From: Streptomyces sp. BV286
GTDB lineage: Bacteria > Actinomycetota > Actinomycetes > Streptomycetales > Streptomycetaceae
DNA: 64,000 nucleotides
NCBI RefSeq assembly: GCF_019090165.1
Contig: NZ_JAHRIB010000209.1
Coordinates: 1 to 64,000 of the forward strand
Direction: 5' to 3'
The translations under genes and the position numbers were made by a program. Below are positions 7,851-16,390 of the stretch, one piece after another; position 1 is the first letter of the stretch; each line of letters starts with the position of its first letter. Under the pieces are notes generated by a model, which had not been told where the DNA came from, searched no databases, and was given only the letters and a program-made list of their open reading frames with translations.

Positions 7851-8489
7851 CTACAGGGCGGCCTGGAAGGCTTCGGCGAGCTTGCGGGCCTGCTCATGGG
7901 AGTCCCCCAGGGACGCCTCGTGCAGCGGTATGAGTTCGGCCATGTAGGGGACGACCGGGGCGAGGGTGAGCTCGGGGGTCAGGACGCTCACGTCGAGGCC
8001 GAGCGTCTGCTGATGTCCCAGGACGGTTTCCAGGGTGGGGATCACATGGTCCATGCCGTGGTTGGGGGTGCCGGGGCCGTAACCGCCACCACGGGCGGAT
8101 ACCACCAGGGCAGGACGCCCGGCGGCCGGAGGACCGTCGGGGAGCGCCATCGTCGCGCCCACCACCATGAGCTGGTCCAGCCACGCCTTGAACACCGAGG
8201 GCATCGAGTAGTTGTACATCGGCACCGTGAACAGGTAGGCACTCGCGCCGAGGAACTCCCCGATCAGCTCTCCCTGGATCGCTACGGCCGCGGCCTGCTC
8301 CGGGGTGCGAGCCGCTTGGTCCGCGCTGCGCGCAGCGATGCCGGCGGCACTGAGATGAGGCACCGGTGCGGCTCCGAGGTCACGGTGGATGACCTCGCCC
8401 TGCCAGGAATCCCGGAAGGACTGGGCGACCTGCCGGGACACCGAGTCGGCGCCCAGGGAGGAGGAATCGATGTGCAGGAGATAGGACAT
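7851..8489 (-). CDS. azoR: FMN-dependent NADH:azoreductase / quinone reductase
   Basis: A 212-residue flavodoxin-fold enzyme that uses FMN and NAD(P)H to reduce quinones or azo bonds by two electrons. It has the family N-terminus (MSYLLHIDSSSLGADSVSRQ), the FMN/dimer motif PMYNYSMPSVFKAWLD near residue 95, and SARGGGYGPG near residue 135, as in AzoR. Length and fold match the family throughout. It stands alone on the minus strand. The decayed aldehyde dehydrogenase begins divergently 85 bases away. Confidence 0.88.
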   Translation of the reverse strand: MSYLLHIDSSSLGADSVSRQVAQSFRDSWQGEVIHRDLGAAPVPHLSAAGIAARSADQAARTPEQAAAVAIQGELIGEFLGASAYLFTVPMYNYSMPSVFKAWLDQLMVVGATMALPDGPPAAGRPALVVSARGGGYGPGTPNHGMDHVIPTLETVLGHQQTLGLDVSVLTPELTLAPVVPYMAELIPLHEASLGDSHEQARKLAEAFQAAL

Positions 8490-8573
8490 GAAGGTGCCTC
8501 CGAAGCCAAGACTTATCTTTTGTGCGCAGCGCCATCATGCGACAGCATGGACACCTCTACAAAAGGCACATTC

Positions 8574-9509
8574 ATGTCTGTGTCGAAGGAGTATGTGCGT
8601 CAGCGCCGGCCACATCGCGGACGCCGCGCTCAAGGTCGGCCTGCCGACCGGTGTGATCAACGTCCTGGCCGCCGCGCCTGAGCAGAGCCAGCAGCTCGTC
8701 AGCCACCCGGGCGTGGACAAGGTGACGTTCACCGGATCGACCGGCGTCGGGCGTGCGATCGCCGCGGCCGCGGCGCCACGCTCAAGCAGGTCACGCTCGA
8801 ACTCGGCGGCAAGTCCGCGGCGTTGATTCTGCCGGACGCGGATCTGGATCGGCTCGTCTACACACTGCCCATCAACGTCTGCAACAACAACGGCACGCAG
8901 CGCACGAATCCGATCCGTCTGACCGTTCCCGAGAGCCGCAAGGACGAGATCATCGGGGCACTGGTCGAGGCGTTCGCACGTCTCAAGGTCGGAGGTCCGC
9001 ACGCCCCGGACACGATGGTCGGCCCGATGATCAACAAGGCGCACTACGACAGGGTCCTCGGCTTCTTCGAGACGACCCGGCAGGAAGGCGCGACATTCGC
9101 CGTCGGTGGCGACCACGCGCCCGGGTTCGACAAGGGTTACTACGTCTCACCGACCATCATCACCGATGTGTCGCCCGACTCCCGTGTCGCACAGGAGGAG
9201 ATCTTCGGCCCGGTGACCGCGGTGCTCACCTACCGCGACGAGGCCGAGGCGATTCGGCTGGCCAACGACACCGAGTTCGGGCTCAGTTGCGTCGTCTACA
9301 GCAGCGACGAGCAGCACGCGCTCGAGGTCGCCCGCAAGATCCGCAGCGGTACGGTCTCGATCAACAACGGCATCACCCTCGATCTTGCAGTGCCGTTCGG
9401 CGGCGTCAAGCAGTCCGGTTACGGGCGCGAACTCGCCCCCGAAGGCCTCGACGCGTACTACAACACACACGCGATCTTCCTCGACGGCGAGCCGGTCGTG
9501 ACGCTCTAG
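8574..9509 (+). pseudogene. Aldehyde dehydrogenase pseudogene
   Basis: Three pieces of one ALDH can be read. The first is MSVSKEYV at 8574, the usual N-terminus of a Streptomyces ALDH. After a deletion of roughly 150 codons comes, in another frame, GLPTGVINVLAAAPEQSQQL and DKVTFTGSTGVGRAIAA. After a frameshift near 8772, TLELGGKSAALILPDADLD runs to a normal C-terminus (GGVKQSGYGRELAPEGLDAY) at 9509. In the last piece the catalytic Cys position reads NNNGTQRTNP where functional enzymes have NNxGQxC, so the nucleophile is Arg. Deletion, frameshift and loss of the Cys each make it inactive. A 228-residue C-terminal ORF (8823-9509) remains open. Confidence 0.85.
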
Positions 9510-9654
9510 CGTCACGCGGACGCCCCACCTCAAGGCACCTGAGGCCCCTCGCACCGAGCCACGGGCAGGTCTCGGCACACAGGACACCCAGGGCATCCAG
9601 GGCGTCCAGGGCGTCCAGGCCGGCAACGCCGAAGCGTTCCTGGGACTGGCCTGA
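9510..9654 (+). pseudogene. Possible amidohydrolase C-terminal fragment
   Basis: One frame reads GLGTQDTQGIQGVQGVQAG, then NAEAFLGLA and a stop at 9654. The ending is similar to the GNADRLLGL end of the amidohydrolase at 30355-31545. The Q-G-I/V stretch comes from a tandem 9-bp repeat (CAGGGCGTC type, about four units). No start codon or upstream domain remains. Weak evidence; it may be coincidental. Confidence 0.3.
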
Positions 9655-10065
9655 TCATCGGGGGGAGCGCTGACGAGACGCCCCGGGGCCGGCAGGAAAG
9701 CGGAGACCGGATGCCACCATCGTCCCGCGGAGCAGGAATCAGGGGCAGGCAGCATCCGGTCGGTGATCCGATGCTGAAACCGTCAGCAGATCCAGGTGGT
9801 TGGTTCACATCTGCGGACAACGACCGCTCTGGGTCGGCCGGTCCTTGCGCGGCGCCGACGCGGACAAGCGCGCGGGGTCACAGCGGCCTCCAGCCCCGAG
9901 TCGGCATCACCCGCGGTGAGCCGATCCCCCGGCCTGCGAATCCAGGGTGGTCGACAGTTCTCGGTCATTGAGCGGGCCGCCTACAAGGCTGACGATCACA
10001 GCGTTGCCACCTGTCTCTGGCCGGGGTTCTGCCGCCAGCACCTCTTCAGTACTCGGGTCGGAGTG
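9655..10065. other. Intergenic region, no gene seen
   Basis: About 400 bases without a supportable gene between the ALDH remnant and the zinc MDR stop codon. No hairpin terminator was noticed. Confidence 0.4.
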
Positions 10066-11130
10066 TCAGGGCAGGAGGAGTACTTTGCCGATCTGTCGTT
10101 GGCTTTCCAGGTACGTGTGGGCTTGGGCTGCCTCTGCCAGGGGGAAGGCCCGGTCGATGATCGGGTTGATCTTTCCGTCTGCCAGCAGCTCCAGGCACAG
10201 CTGCTGGTCCCGCAGGGTCGCGCCGCGCACGCTGGCGATCTTCACCTGCCCGCCGATGAGAGCGAGTGCGTCCAGCTCGAGCCGGGATCCCTGATCGGTC
10301 GGTGTGCCCAGGACGATGACCGTGCCGCCGAGGCGTATACACGAAAGGGAGAGCTGGAAGAAGTCGTTGCCGCCGACACAGTCCCAGACGGCGTCGGCGC
10401 CCAGACCGTGCGTCAGCTCCCTGACCTGTGCAGGCAGTCGGGGATCGGTGGAGTGCACGATGTGGTCGTAGCCGAGCTTCCGGAGGGCTTCGTCGCGGTC
10501 CGGCTTGGTGGTCGTGCCGATGACGGTGGCTCCGCTCAGCTTCGCCAGTTGTGCGCAGGCGATCGCCATCCCACCGCTGGCGCCGGTGATGACCACCGTG
10601 TCGCCGGGACCGACAGGGGCTTGCCGCGCGCAGTTGAGCGGGGTGGTGTAGGTCCACATGGTGGCTGCGGCCGTCTCGAAGTCGATGCCGTCGGGGATGG
10701 GCAGGATCGCGTCCTGGCGACGCACAACGTACTGGGCGTATCCGCCGAAGACTTGGTGTCCGGGGTAGGCGGTGTCGATGCACAGGTTTTCGAGCCCGCG
10801 TACGCACAGGGCGCAGTTACGGCACGGCGGGTGCGGAAGCTGCACCGCCCTGTCGCCGGCGCGCCACCTGGTGACGTTCTCGCCGGTTGCGACGATCTCA
10901 CCAGCCGCGTCCCGGCCGAGCTGGAACGGCACAGGCCACGGCGGCCGTCCTGGGAGGGGCTGCGGCAGGTTGCCTGAGCGGTAGCGCAGGTCCCAGCTGT
11001 TGACGGCCGTGGCGTGCACGCGCAGCAGGATGTCATCGGGGCCGACCTCGGGAATCGGCGCCTCGATGTACTTGAGCACCTCGGGCCCGCCATGCTCGAA
11101 CAAGCGGGCCGCCATCATGGTCTGTTCCAC
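10066..11130 (-). CDS. Zinc-binding MDR alcohol dehydrogenase-like
   Basis: A 354-residue medium-chain dehydrogenase. Four Cys in PPCRNCALCVRGLENLC (near residue 105) match the structural zinc lobe, while the usual catalytic Cys is replaced (VNSWDLRYRSG), so the catalytic zinc site is incomplete. The Rossmann motif is ITGASGGMAIA near residue 180. The GTG at 11130 is chosen because GAAGGAAC ends 6 bases upstream; GTG 11136 is too close to that site and ATG 11118 is a later alternative. Likely an NADP-dependent alcohol, aldehyde or enone reductase; substrate unknown. It stands alone. Confidence 0.85.
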   Translation of the reverse strand: MEQTMMAARLFEHGGPEVLKYIEAPIPEVGPDDILLRVHATAVNSWDLRYRSGNLPQPLPGRPPWPVPFQLGRDAAGEIVATGENVTRWRAGDRAVQLPHPPCRNCALCVRGLENLCIDTAYPGHQVFGGYAQYVVRRQDAILPIPDGIDFETAAATMWTYTTPLNCARQAPVGPGDTVVITGASGGMAIACAQLAKLSGATVIGTTTKPDRDEALRKLGYDHIVHSTDPRLPAQVRELTHGLGADAVWDCVGGNDFFQLSLSCIRLGGTVIVLGTPTDQGSRLELDALALIGGQVKIASVRGATLRDQQLCLELLADGKINPIIDRAFPLAEAAQAHTYLESQRQIGKVLLLP

Positions 11131-11330
11131 TCTCACGTTCCTTCAGATAGTTACGCGGTTCATCCAGGACTCCATGGAGCCGCCCCTGCCTCGCCCACCT
11201 GATGAGCGTGGGCCAATACACCTCGGCCAGACGGCTTACCAGGGACGGATCGGGAACTGAACAGTCCGACGATCGGCCACTTGGTCTCGGGGCCGGTGAG
11301 CGTCGGTTCGAGGTTCCGCCCCGCCGTGTG
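11131..11330. other. Intergenic region, no gene seen
   Basis: About 200 bases, including the ribosome site of the zinc MDR gene. With the leader copy A that follows, it separates that gene from the end of the histidine kinase operon. Confidence 0.35.
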
Positions 11331-11448
11331 TCGATGGCGGGACTAGGAAGGCCTGCATGCCTTCCAGGCAACAGCCGCCTCATAAAGCACGTACCACTGG
11401 GCGTATGAAGCTTCCATGAAGCGGACTGTCCACGTCGGCGCCCACTCC
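11331..11448 (-). repeat. Leader repeat, copy A (degenerate)
   Basis: About 118 bases nearly matching copy B at 16274-16390. On the minus strand it holds GCTTCAT twice with an 11-base period (11405-11411 and 11416-11422), a -10-like TTTATG 17 bases further, then AGGCGGCTGTTGCCTGG and a start ATGCAGGCCTTCCT that runs into a stop (MQAF then TAG). The same start codes MQAFLVPP in the intact DUF998 gene, so this is a duplicated promoter and start whose gene is gone. It lies just beyond the 3' end of the two-component operon. Confidence 0.85.
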
Positions 11449-11599
11449 CCGTCCCTGACGGGGGTGCCGGTGACGCCCTCGTCGTCCCGGTCGACGATGC
11501 CGACCGCTTCCGAGCCCGGGGTGACGGGGAAGGTCACGGTGAACAGGCGCTGCAGTCGGCCGCAACTGCTCGGCGTCCTTCACGACCGGGACCTGCCCA

Positions 11600-12763
11600 T
11601 CACCGCCGCTCCGGGGGCGATGGGTCGATGGAGTCAGCGGGATCCTGAGTCATGCCACCCTCTGGGGCGGGTTCTTGCGGTAGGCGCAAGGTGAACGTTG
11701 CTCCCTTGCCCAGCCCAGCGGATTCCGCGGTGATGTCTCCGCCGTGGGCTCGGGCGATGCCCCGGGCGATGGTCAGACCGATGCCGCTGCCGCCGGCGGC
11801 AGCGGGTCGGCCGGGATGTTCGAGGCGTTCGAAGCGGTGGAAGATGCGCTCGAGGTCGTGTTCGGCGATGCCGGTGCCGTCGTCCAGGACGCGGACGATC
11901 ACGTGGTGGCCGGGAGACGGTTCGGTGTGCACGGACAGCGCCACATGCCCGTGCGGATCGCATGCGGCCAGTGCGTTGCCGAGCAGGTTCACCAGGACCT
12001 GGGTGATCCGGTCCGGGTCGCAGAAGGCGACGACTGGTGTGCCTGCGTCCACGGCGAGGGCTACCGTCTGGTCGTCGTACTGGGGGCGTAGTCGCTCGGC
12101 GGTGGCCCGTGCCAGCGTGGCCACGTCGGTGGGCTTGCGGTGAAGATCGAAGGCGGCCTCCTCCGACCGGGACAGGCTGGAGAGGTCGCCCGCCAGGCGT
12201 TGCAGCCGGTGAAGGTCGTCGGCGAGGGAGGCGAACATCGCCTCGTCGGGGATGAAGATGCCGTCGGCCACGCCCTCGATCTGGCCGCGTAGGAGGGTGA
12301 TGGGGGTCCGCATCTCGTGGGCGACCTCGGAAATGAGCCGGGCGCGGCGGCGTTGGGTGTCGGCGAGGGCTGCCGCCAGCGTGTTGACGTCTTCGACCAG
12401 CGCGGCCAGGCCCGGCTCGCTGGGGAGTTCGAGGATGTCGTCGTAGTGTCCCTCGGCGAGCCGGCGCGTGGCGGCGCGCACCTTGTCGAGGGGACGTAGC
12501 AGAAACCGGGACAGGGCAACGGACGCCGGGAAAGCCGCGGCCAGTCCGAACAACAGGCCGATCTGCACGACCACGTCGCCTTCGATGTCGTCGAGCCCGA
12601 GCCACACCTCGATCAGCGCACTGATCGCCGCCATGGCCGCCAGTGCCAGGAGGAGCACCATGACGTGCGAGAGCACCAGTCGGTTGCGGAGCGACATCCG
12701 CTGCTGGATTCGGCGCAGTCGCGCACAACACCTGTGGTAGGCCGGGAAGCCAGGGGGCGGCAT
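11600..12763 (-). CDS. Sensor histidine kinase (HAMP, HisKA, HATPase)
   Basis: A 387-residue membrane kinase. There are two transmembrane segments, around residues 33-50 and 64-85, with almost no extracytoplasmic loop between them. A HAMP domain follows (RFLLRPLDKVRAATRRLA), then HisKA with phospho-acceptor His in HEMRTPITLLRG near residue 150. The N box is NLLGNALAAC, G1 DDGTGI and G2 GGSGIGLTIARGI. The ATG at 12763 follows AGGAAGGAC. It is the last gene of a minus-strand operon, 22 bases after the response regulator. The tiny sensor loop suggests it senses a membrane signal, as envelope-stress kinases do (inference). Confidence 0.93.
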   Translation of the reverse strand: MPPPGFPAYHRCCARLRRIQQRMSLRNRLVLSHVMVLLLALAAMAAISALIEVWLGLDDIEGDVVVQIGLLFGLAAAFPASVALSRFLLRPLDKVRAATRRLAEGHYDDILELPSEPGLAALVEDVNTLAAALADTQRRRARLISEVAHEMRTPITLLRGQIEGVADGIFIPDEAMFASLADDLHRLQRLAGDLSSLSRSEEAAFDLHRKPTDVATLARATAERLRPQYDDQTVALAVDAGTPVVAFCDPDRITQVLVNLLGNALAACDPHGHVALSVHTEPSPGHHVIVRVLDDGTGIAEHDLERIFHRFERLEHPGRPAAAGGSGIGLTIARGIARAHGGDITAESAGLGKGATFTLRLPQEPAPEGGMTQDPADSIDPSPPERR

Positions 12764-12785
12764 GGGTGGGTGTCCTTCCTGGCCG

Positions 12786-13490
12786 CTAGGCGGGGCGCCC
12801 TACGAACCGGTAGCCGATGGTGCGGACGGTGCCGACGAACCGGGGTGCGCTCGCCTCGTCGCCCAGTGCGCGCCGCAGAGTACGGATGTGTACATCCACG
12901 ACGCGCTCGTCGCCGAAGAAGTCCTCGCCCCACACCTGAGTCAGCAGTCCGCGCCGGGTGAAGACCCGCCCGGGGGCCCGGGCCATCGCGAACAGCAGAT
13001 CGAAGTCGAGAGCGGACAGCTCCACCGTCCGGTCGGCATCGACGACGACGGTCCGTGTCTCGGGATCGACAGTCAGCCCGTCGAAGCGCAGCACGGCGTC
13101 CTCGTGGGCCGCCTCGGGGCGGCTGTCGGTGCGCCGCAGGATGGCGCGTACCCGTAGTGCCAGTTCGCGGGGACTGAACGGCTTGGTGACGTAGTCGTCG
13201 CTGCCAGTGGTGAAGCCGATCAGCCGGTCGACCTCCTCGTCCCGGGCGGTGAGCATGATGACGGGGATCTGGCTCGCCTCCCGGATGCGGCGCAGGACCT
13301 CAAATCCGTCCAGCCCGGGGAGCATCACATCAAGCACCACGAGGTCCGGCCGGTCGCGGGTGACCGCCTGCAGTGCGGATGGTCCGTCCGCGGCTTCGAT
13401 GACGTGGAAACCGTCCGCCTCCAGGTAGCCGCGCACGGTCATGCGGATCTTGGGTTCGTCATCGACGACCAGAACGCGCTGCGTACTCAT
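12786..13490 (-). CDS. OmpR-family response regulator
   Basis: A 234-residue response regulator. The receiver domain starts RVLVVDDEPKIRMTVRGYLE; the phospho-acceptor Asp is in LVVLDVMLPGLDG near residue 53, and the switch Lys is in DDYVTKPF near 104. The C-terminal winged helix (residues 135-232) carries the transactivation loop and VVDVHIRTLRRALGD. Its start overlaps the glycosyltransferase stop by 32 bases, so the genes are translationally linked. OmpR-type regulators bind direct repeats with 11-base periodicity, which is what appears three times around this operon (copies A, B, C). Confidence 0.94.
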   Translation of the reverse strand: MSTQRVLVVDDEPKIRMTVRGYLEADGFHVIEAADGPSALQAVTRDRPDLVVLDVMLPGLDGFEVLRRIREASQIPVIMLTARDEEVDRLIGFTTGSDDYVTKPFSPRELALRVRAILRRTDSRPEAAHEDAVLRFDGLTVDPETRTVVVDADRTVELSALDFDLLFAMARAPGRVFTRRGLLTQVWGEDFFGDERVVDVHIRTLRRALGDEASAPRFVGTVRTIGYRFVGRPA

Positions 13491-14718
13491 CGTGCTCGCT
13501 TTCCATCGCCGAGGTGGGGAAGGGAAGGGGGAGGGTCGTCTTGGCCGCGGGATGACCGGCGGCCTGGAGGTAGAGAGCCTCGAATGTGGCCAGCGTACGG
13601 TGGATGTCGTGCTCGGTGACGATCTCCCGGCCCGCCTCGCCCATCCGGCGCCGGGCCGCGGGGTCGTCGAGCAGTTCCATGAGGCGGTCGGCGAGGGCGC
13701 GCACGTCACCGGGCGGGAAGAGGTGGCCGTTGCGGCCGGGAAAAACCAGGTGAGGCAGGGCCATCGCGTCGGCCGCGACGACAGGCTTGCCCGCGGCCAG
13801 GGCTTCCAGTGTGGCCAGACTCTGCAGCTCCGCGGTGCCGGGCATGCAGAAGATGTCACAGCGGGCGTAGGCGTCCAGAACTTCCTGGTCACTGACGAGG
13901 CCGTGGAAGGTCACCCGGTCCCGGATGCCGAGCTCGTCCGCCAGGTCCTCGAGTGCGCGTCGGCAGGAGCCCCTACCGACGATTTCGCCTCGCACATCGA
14001 GATGCCTGGGCAGGAGCGCCAGTGCGTGCAGCAGTTCGTGGACGTTCTTCTCCTCGTCGAGCCGGCCGACGAACAGCACGCGGGTGCCCGCCTCGTCATG
14101 GTTCTTCGTCGGCTGTGCGAAGCGTTCCAGGTCGAGTCCGCAGGAGACGGCCTGGGCCGGGGAGGCCAGACCGTTGTCGTGCAGCAGTTGTACGGCCCTG
14201 GGGGTGGGCGCGGTGACCACGCGGGCTCCGTGGAACACGCGCACCAGGTCGCGCCAGGCGAACCGGCAGGCCGCGCCCGCGAGTCGGGCCGGAATCCGGG
14301 TGTAGCCCAGGAGGTTCTCCGGCATGAAGTGGTTCGTGGCCACCACCGGTATCCCCCGGCGGCGCGCGGCGGTCGCCAGGCTCCGGCAGACGGCGAAGTG
14401 GGACTGGATGTGCACGACGTCGGGACGGATCACCTCCAGCAGCCGGGCGGTGGACCGGGCGACCTGCCAGGGCAGGCAGACGCGGAAGGTGGGGTGGAAC
14501 GGAGTGCGGTGGGAGGCCAGCCGGTGCACGGTGATCCCCTTCTCCACGCTGGTTCCGGCGCCGGCTTCCGTCGCCGGGCAGATCACATGGACGTCGTGGC
14601 CGCGGCCGGAGAGTCCCTCGGCGAGCCGCTGGGCGAAGTTGGCCGCTCCGTTGACATCGGGCGGGAAGGTGTCGGCGCCGATCACGATGGTCTGCGTGCG
14701 GGGATGGGCATTGTGCAT
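13459..14718 (-). CDS. GT4 glycosyltransferase from internal start
   Basis: A 419-residue GT-B fold glycosyltransferase, family 4. The N-terminal Rossmann half starts TIVIGADTFPPDVNGAANFA, with glycine-rich acceptor-loop character and DVVHIQSHF near residue 95. The C-terminal half holds TRVLFVGRLDEEKNV and the donor-site EX7E (residues E-LQSLATL-E). Closest in kind to mannosyl/glucosyltransferases acting on phosphatidylinositol or diacylglycerol lipids. The ATG at 14718 is preceded by AGGAG at 6 bases, better than most sites in this window. It lies inside the longer permease fusion frame; a separate protein is likely. Confidence 0.75.
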   Translation of the reverse strand: MHNAHPRTQTIVIGADTFPPDVNGAANFAQRLAEGLSGRGHDVHVICPATEAGAGTSVEKGITVHRLASHRTPFHPTFRVCLPWQVARSTARLLEVIRPDVVHIQSHFAVCRSLATAARRRGIPVVATNHFMPENLLGYTRIPARLAGAACRFAWRDLVRVFHGARVVTAPTPRAVQLLHDNGLASPAQAVSCGLDLERFAQPTKNHDEAGTRVLFVGRLDEEKNVHELLHALALLPRHLDVRGEIVGRGSCRRALEDLADELGIRDRVTFHGLVSDQEVLDAYARCDIFCMPGTAELQSLATLEALAAGKPVVAADAMALPHLVFPGRNGHLFPPGDVRALADRLMELLDDPAARRRMGEAGREIVTEHDIHRTLATFEALYLQAAGHPAAKTTLPLPFPTSAMESEHDEYAARSGRR

Positions 14719-15615
14719 GACGTACTCCTGACGTGTTGAGGAACGGCCTGGCGACTGCCGGCCCGGGGTGAGATGAGGGAAGGGGGTGGCAAGGGAGAGC
14801 CGCAGCACACCCACGACCGCGAGCGTCCAGCAGGCCAGTCCGGCGACGACGGTTGCGAGTGACAGCCCGGGAGCTTCGCCGAGCACGCCGACGCCGAGAA
14901 CCACGGCGACGAACGGGTCGACCACGGTGAGACAGGCGAGAGTGACCTCCGGCGGTCCGACGGCCAGGGCACGCTGGGACAACCAGAAGCCCGCGAGGCC
15001 GGCCAGCGTCAGGCCGCCGAGCGTGCCGCCCAGCGCCGCGCTCACGCCGTTCGACGTGAACTCCTCACTTGCGGCCCGGATCAGCACGGGCATACAGCCG
15101 TACGCGATCCCGGCACCGACGGCCTGCACCAGGAACCGTCCACGACCGCGCAGGAGTACCGCGAGTCCACTGCAGCCGAGGACTGCCAGCGAGACCAGCA
15201 GCCCCGCCCACAGTTGGGCCGCCGCCGTGACCTGCGTGGGCTCGGTGACGCGCGCGGCGAGCAGAGCGAACATCCCAGCCCCGGCGACCACGGCGACCAG
15301 CGCAAGTCCCGTGGCCGTGGTCAGGTGAGCCCTGCGTGCTCGCAGCCCCCACACCGCACTCACCAGGACAGCGGTCACTCCCAGCGGCTGCACCACGGTG
15401 ACCGGAGCAAGCCACAGGGCACCGACATGCAGCGCGGTGGCCACCCCCAGGACTGCCAGTCCGGCCCACCAGCGCGGACACCGCACGAGGACCCGAAGTG
15501 ACCGGGACGCGCACGCGTCGCCGCGCCGCGGCCGCGCGGCCTCGTGCTGGAGCTTGGCACCTACCGCGTAACCGCACGCGCCCAAGACGGCCAGGACAAC
15601 GGCGAGCATGATCAT
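13459..15615 (-). CDS. DMT permease in frame with GT4 glycosyltransferase (fusion ORF)
   Basis: A single open frame of 718 codons has no stop between two genes that are normally separate. Residues 1-275 are a drug/metabolite-transporter-like membrane protein with about nine or ten hydrophobic segments (MIMLAVVLAVLGACGYAVGA, then GALWLAPVTVVQPLGVTAVL). A Pro/Ser-rich linker (HLTPGRQSPGRSSTRQEYV) follows. From residue 300 comes a cytoplasmic GT4 glycosyltransferase. The ATG at 15615 shares its A with the DUF998 stop (TGATG). A good internal ribosome site precedes the glycosyltransferase ATG at 14718, so the locus could make a fusion, a free glycosyltransferase, or both. Such a permease might present or flip the lipid-linked sugar acceptor (inference). 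Confidence 0.7.
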   Translation of the reverse strand: MIMLAVVLAVLGACGYAVGAKLQHEAARPRRGDACASRSLRVLVRCPRWWAGLAVLGVATALHVGALWLAPVTVVQPLGVTAVLVSAVWGLRARRAHLTTATGLALVAVVAGAGMFALLAARVTEPTQVTAAAQLWAGLLVSLAVLGCSGLAVLLRGRGRFLVQAVGAGIAYGCMPVLIRAASEEFTSNGVSAALGGTLGGLTLAGLAGFWLSQRALAVGPPEVTLACLTVVDPFVAVVLGVGVLGEAPGLSLATVVAGLACWTLAVVGVLRLSLATPFPHLTPGRQSPGRSSTRQEYVMHNAHPRTQTIVIGADTFPPDVNGAANFAQRLAEGLSGRGHDVHVICPATEAGAGTSVEKGITVHRLASHRTPFHPTFRVCLPWQVARSTARLLEVIRPDVVHIQSHFAVCRSLATAARRRGIPVVATNHFMPENLLGYTRIPARLAGAACRFAWRDLVRVFHGARVVTAPTPRAVQLLHDNGLASPAQAVSCGLDLERFAQPTKNHDEAGTRVLFVGRLDEEKNVHELLHALALLPRHLDVRGEIVGRGSCRRALEDLADELGIRDRVTFHGLVSDQEVLDAYARCDIFCMPGTAELQSLATLEALAAGKPVVAADAMALPHLVFPGRNGHLFPPGDVRALADRLMELLDDPAARRRMGEAGREIVTEHDIHRTLATFEALYLQAAGHPAAKTTLPLPFPTSAMESEHDEYAARSGRR

Positions 15616-16301
15616 CACCGGCCTCGCCCGCCCCGCAGTGTGTTCACCATGGCCAACAGCAGCGCCATTTCCAGTCCCAGTGCCGTGCGCTCGGTCAGCC
15701 CGAGCAGCCGGGAGACCCGCCCGGTCATCGGCGTGACCGGACGGGCCGCGCTCACGTGGGTGGCGAAGAAGAGCAGCACGCCTGCAGAACTCGAGCAGGA
15801 CAGAAGCCGTACTCGTCGGGCTCTTTCGCGCAGCGGAGAATGCCGCTGCAGACCCCGGGCAAGCAGCAGACCGACCGCGGGAAGCGCGGCCAGCGAAGCT
15901 CCCGCCGCATAGCGGTGCACCAATCCGCCCAGCGACGAGCCACCGTGCTTCGGATCGGTGGGAAAGACGGCACTGAGCACGAGACCGGCGCAGCCGACGC
16001 TCAAGGCAGCCGGTGCCGCAGTGCCGGTCGGCAGAGGGCTCCGGAGCAGACCCGCGAGCAACGCCGCCGCCCCGGCCGCCGCTGCCCCCACACAAGCCGT
16101 GAACAGGCCGGCGGTTCCTTCGTGCAGCGCGTACTCGCTGAGCGTGTGCTCCACCGGATCCACGTGCCCGCTCGGCTGCAGATGAAGGAGCGCGCCGAGC
16201 ACGACGGAACCGGACAGCGCGGCATACGCGACCGTTGTCAGGTGCCGCAGAGCAGCATGATGATCAACGAGGGTCGATGGCGGAACGAGGAAGGCCTGCA
16301 T
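15615..16301 (-). CDS. DUF998 family membrane protein
   Basis: A 228-residue integral membrane protein with six to seven hydrophobic segments. It carries the family region GHVDPVEHTLSEYALHE after TM1, then TACVGAAAAGAAALLAGLL. DUF998 proteins have no established function. The ATG at 16301 follows CTGGAGGGC. It heads the five-cistron operon with permease/glycosyltransferase, response regulator and kinase, and its promoter is in repeat copy B. A decayed second copy lies at 18143-18379. A place in envelope-lipid homeostasis is suggested by the operon only. Confidence 0.85.
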   Translation of the reverse strand: MQAFLVPPSTLVDHHAALRHLTTVAYAALSGSVVLGALLHLQPSGHVDPVEHTLSEYALHEGTAGLFTACVGAAAAGAAALLAGLLRSPLPTGTAAPAALSVGCAGLVLSAVFPTDPKHGGSSLGGLVHRYAAGASLAALPAVGLLLARGLQRHSPLRERARRVRLLSCSSSAGVLLFFATHVSAARPVTPMTGRVSRLLGLTERTALGLEMALLLAMVNTLRGGRGR

Positions 16302-16390
16302 GCCCTCCAGGCAACAGCCGCCTCATAAGGCACGTACGACTCGGCGCATGAAGCTTCCATGAAGCCGGCTCTCCCGCTGGCGCCCACTCC
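16274..16390 (-). repeat. Leader repeat, copy B (functional promoter copy)
   Basis: The intact member of a three-copy family (A 11331, B here, C 18357). It spans the DUF998 promoter, ribosome site and first codons. Differences between copies fall on all codon positions of the one frame that stays open through all three, so the conservation is regulatory rather than coding. Confidence 0.85.
16348..16365 (-). promoter_or_regulatory. Direct-repeat operator overlapping the -35 box
   Basis: GCTTCAT-GGAA-GCTTCAT on the minus strand: two heptamers with an 11-base period. The second overlaps a -35-like TTCATG, followed after 17 bases by a -10-like CTTATG (TTTATG in copies A and C). This is the layout of an OmpR-family activator site, and such a regulator is encoded in the operon. 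All three copies keep both heptamers. Binding is inferred. Confidence 0.65.
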
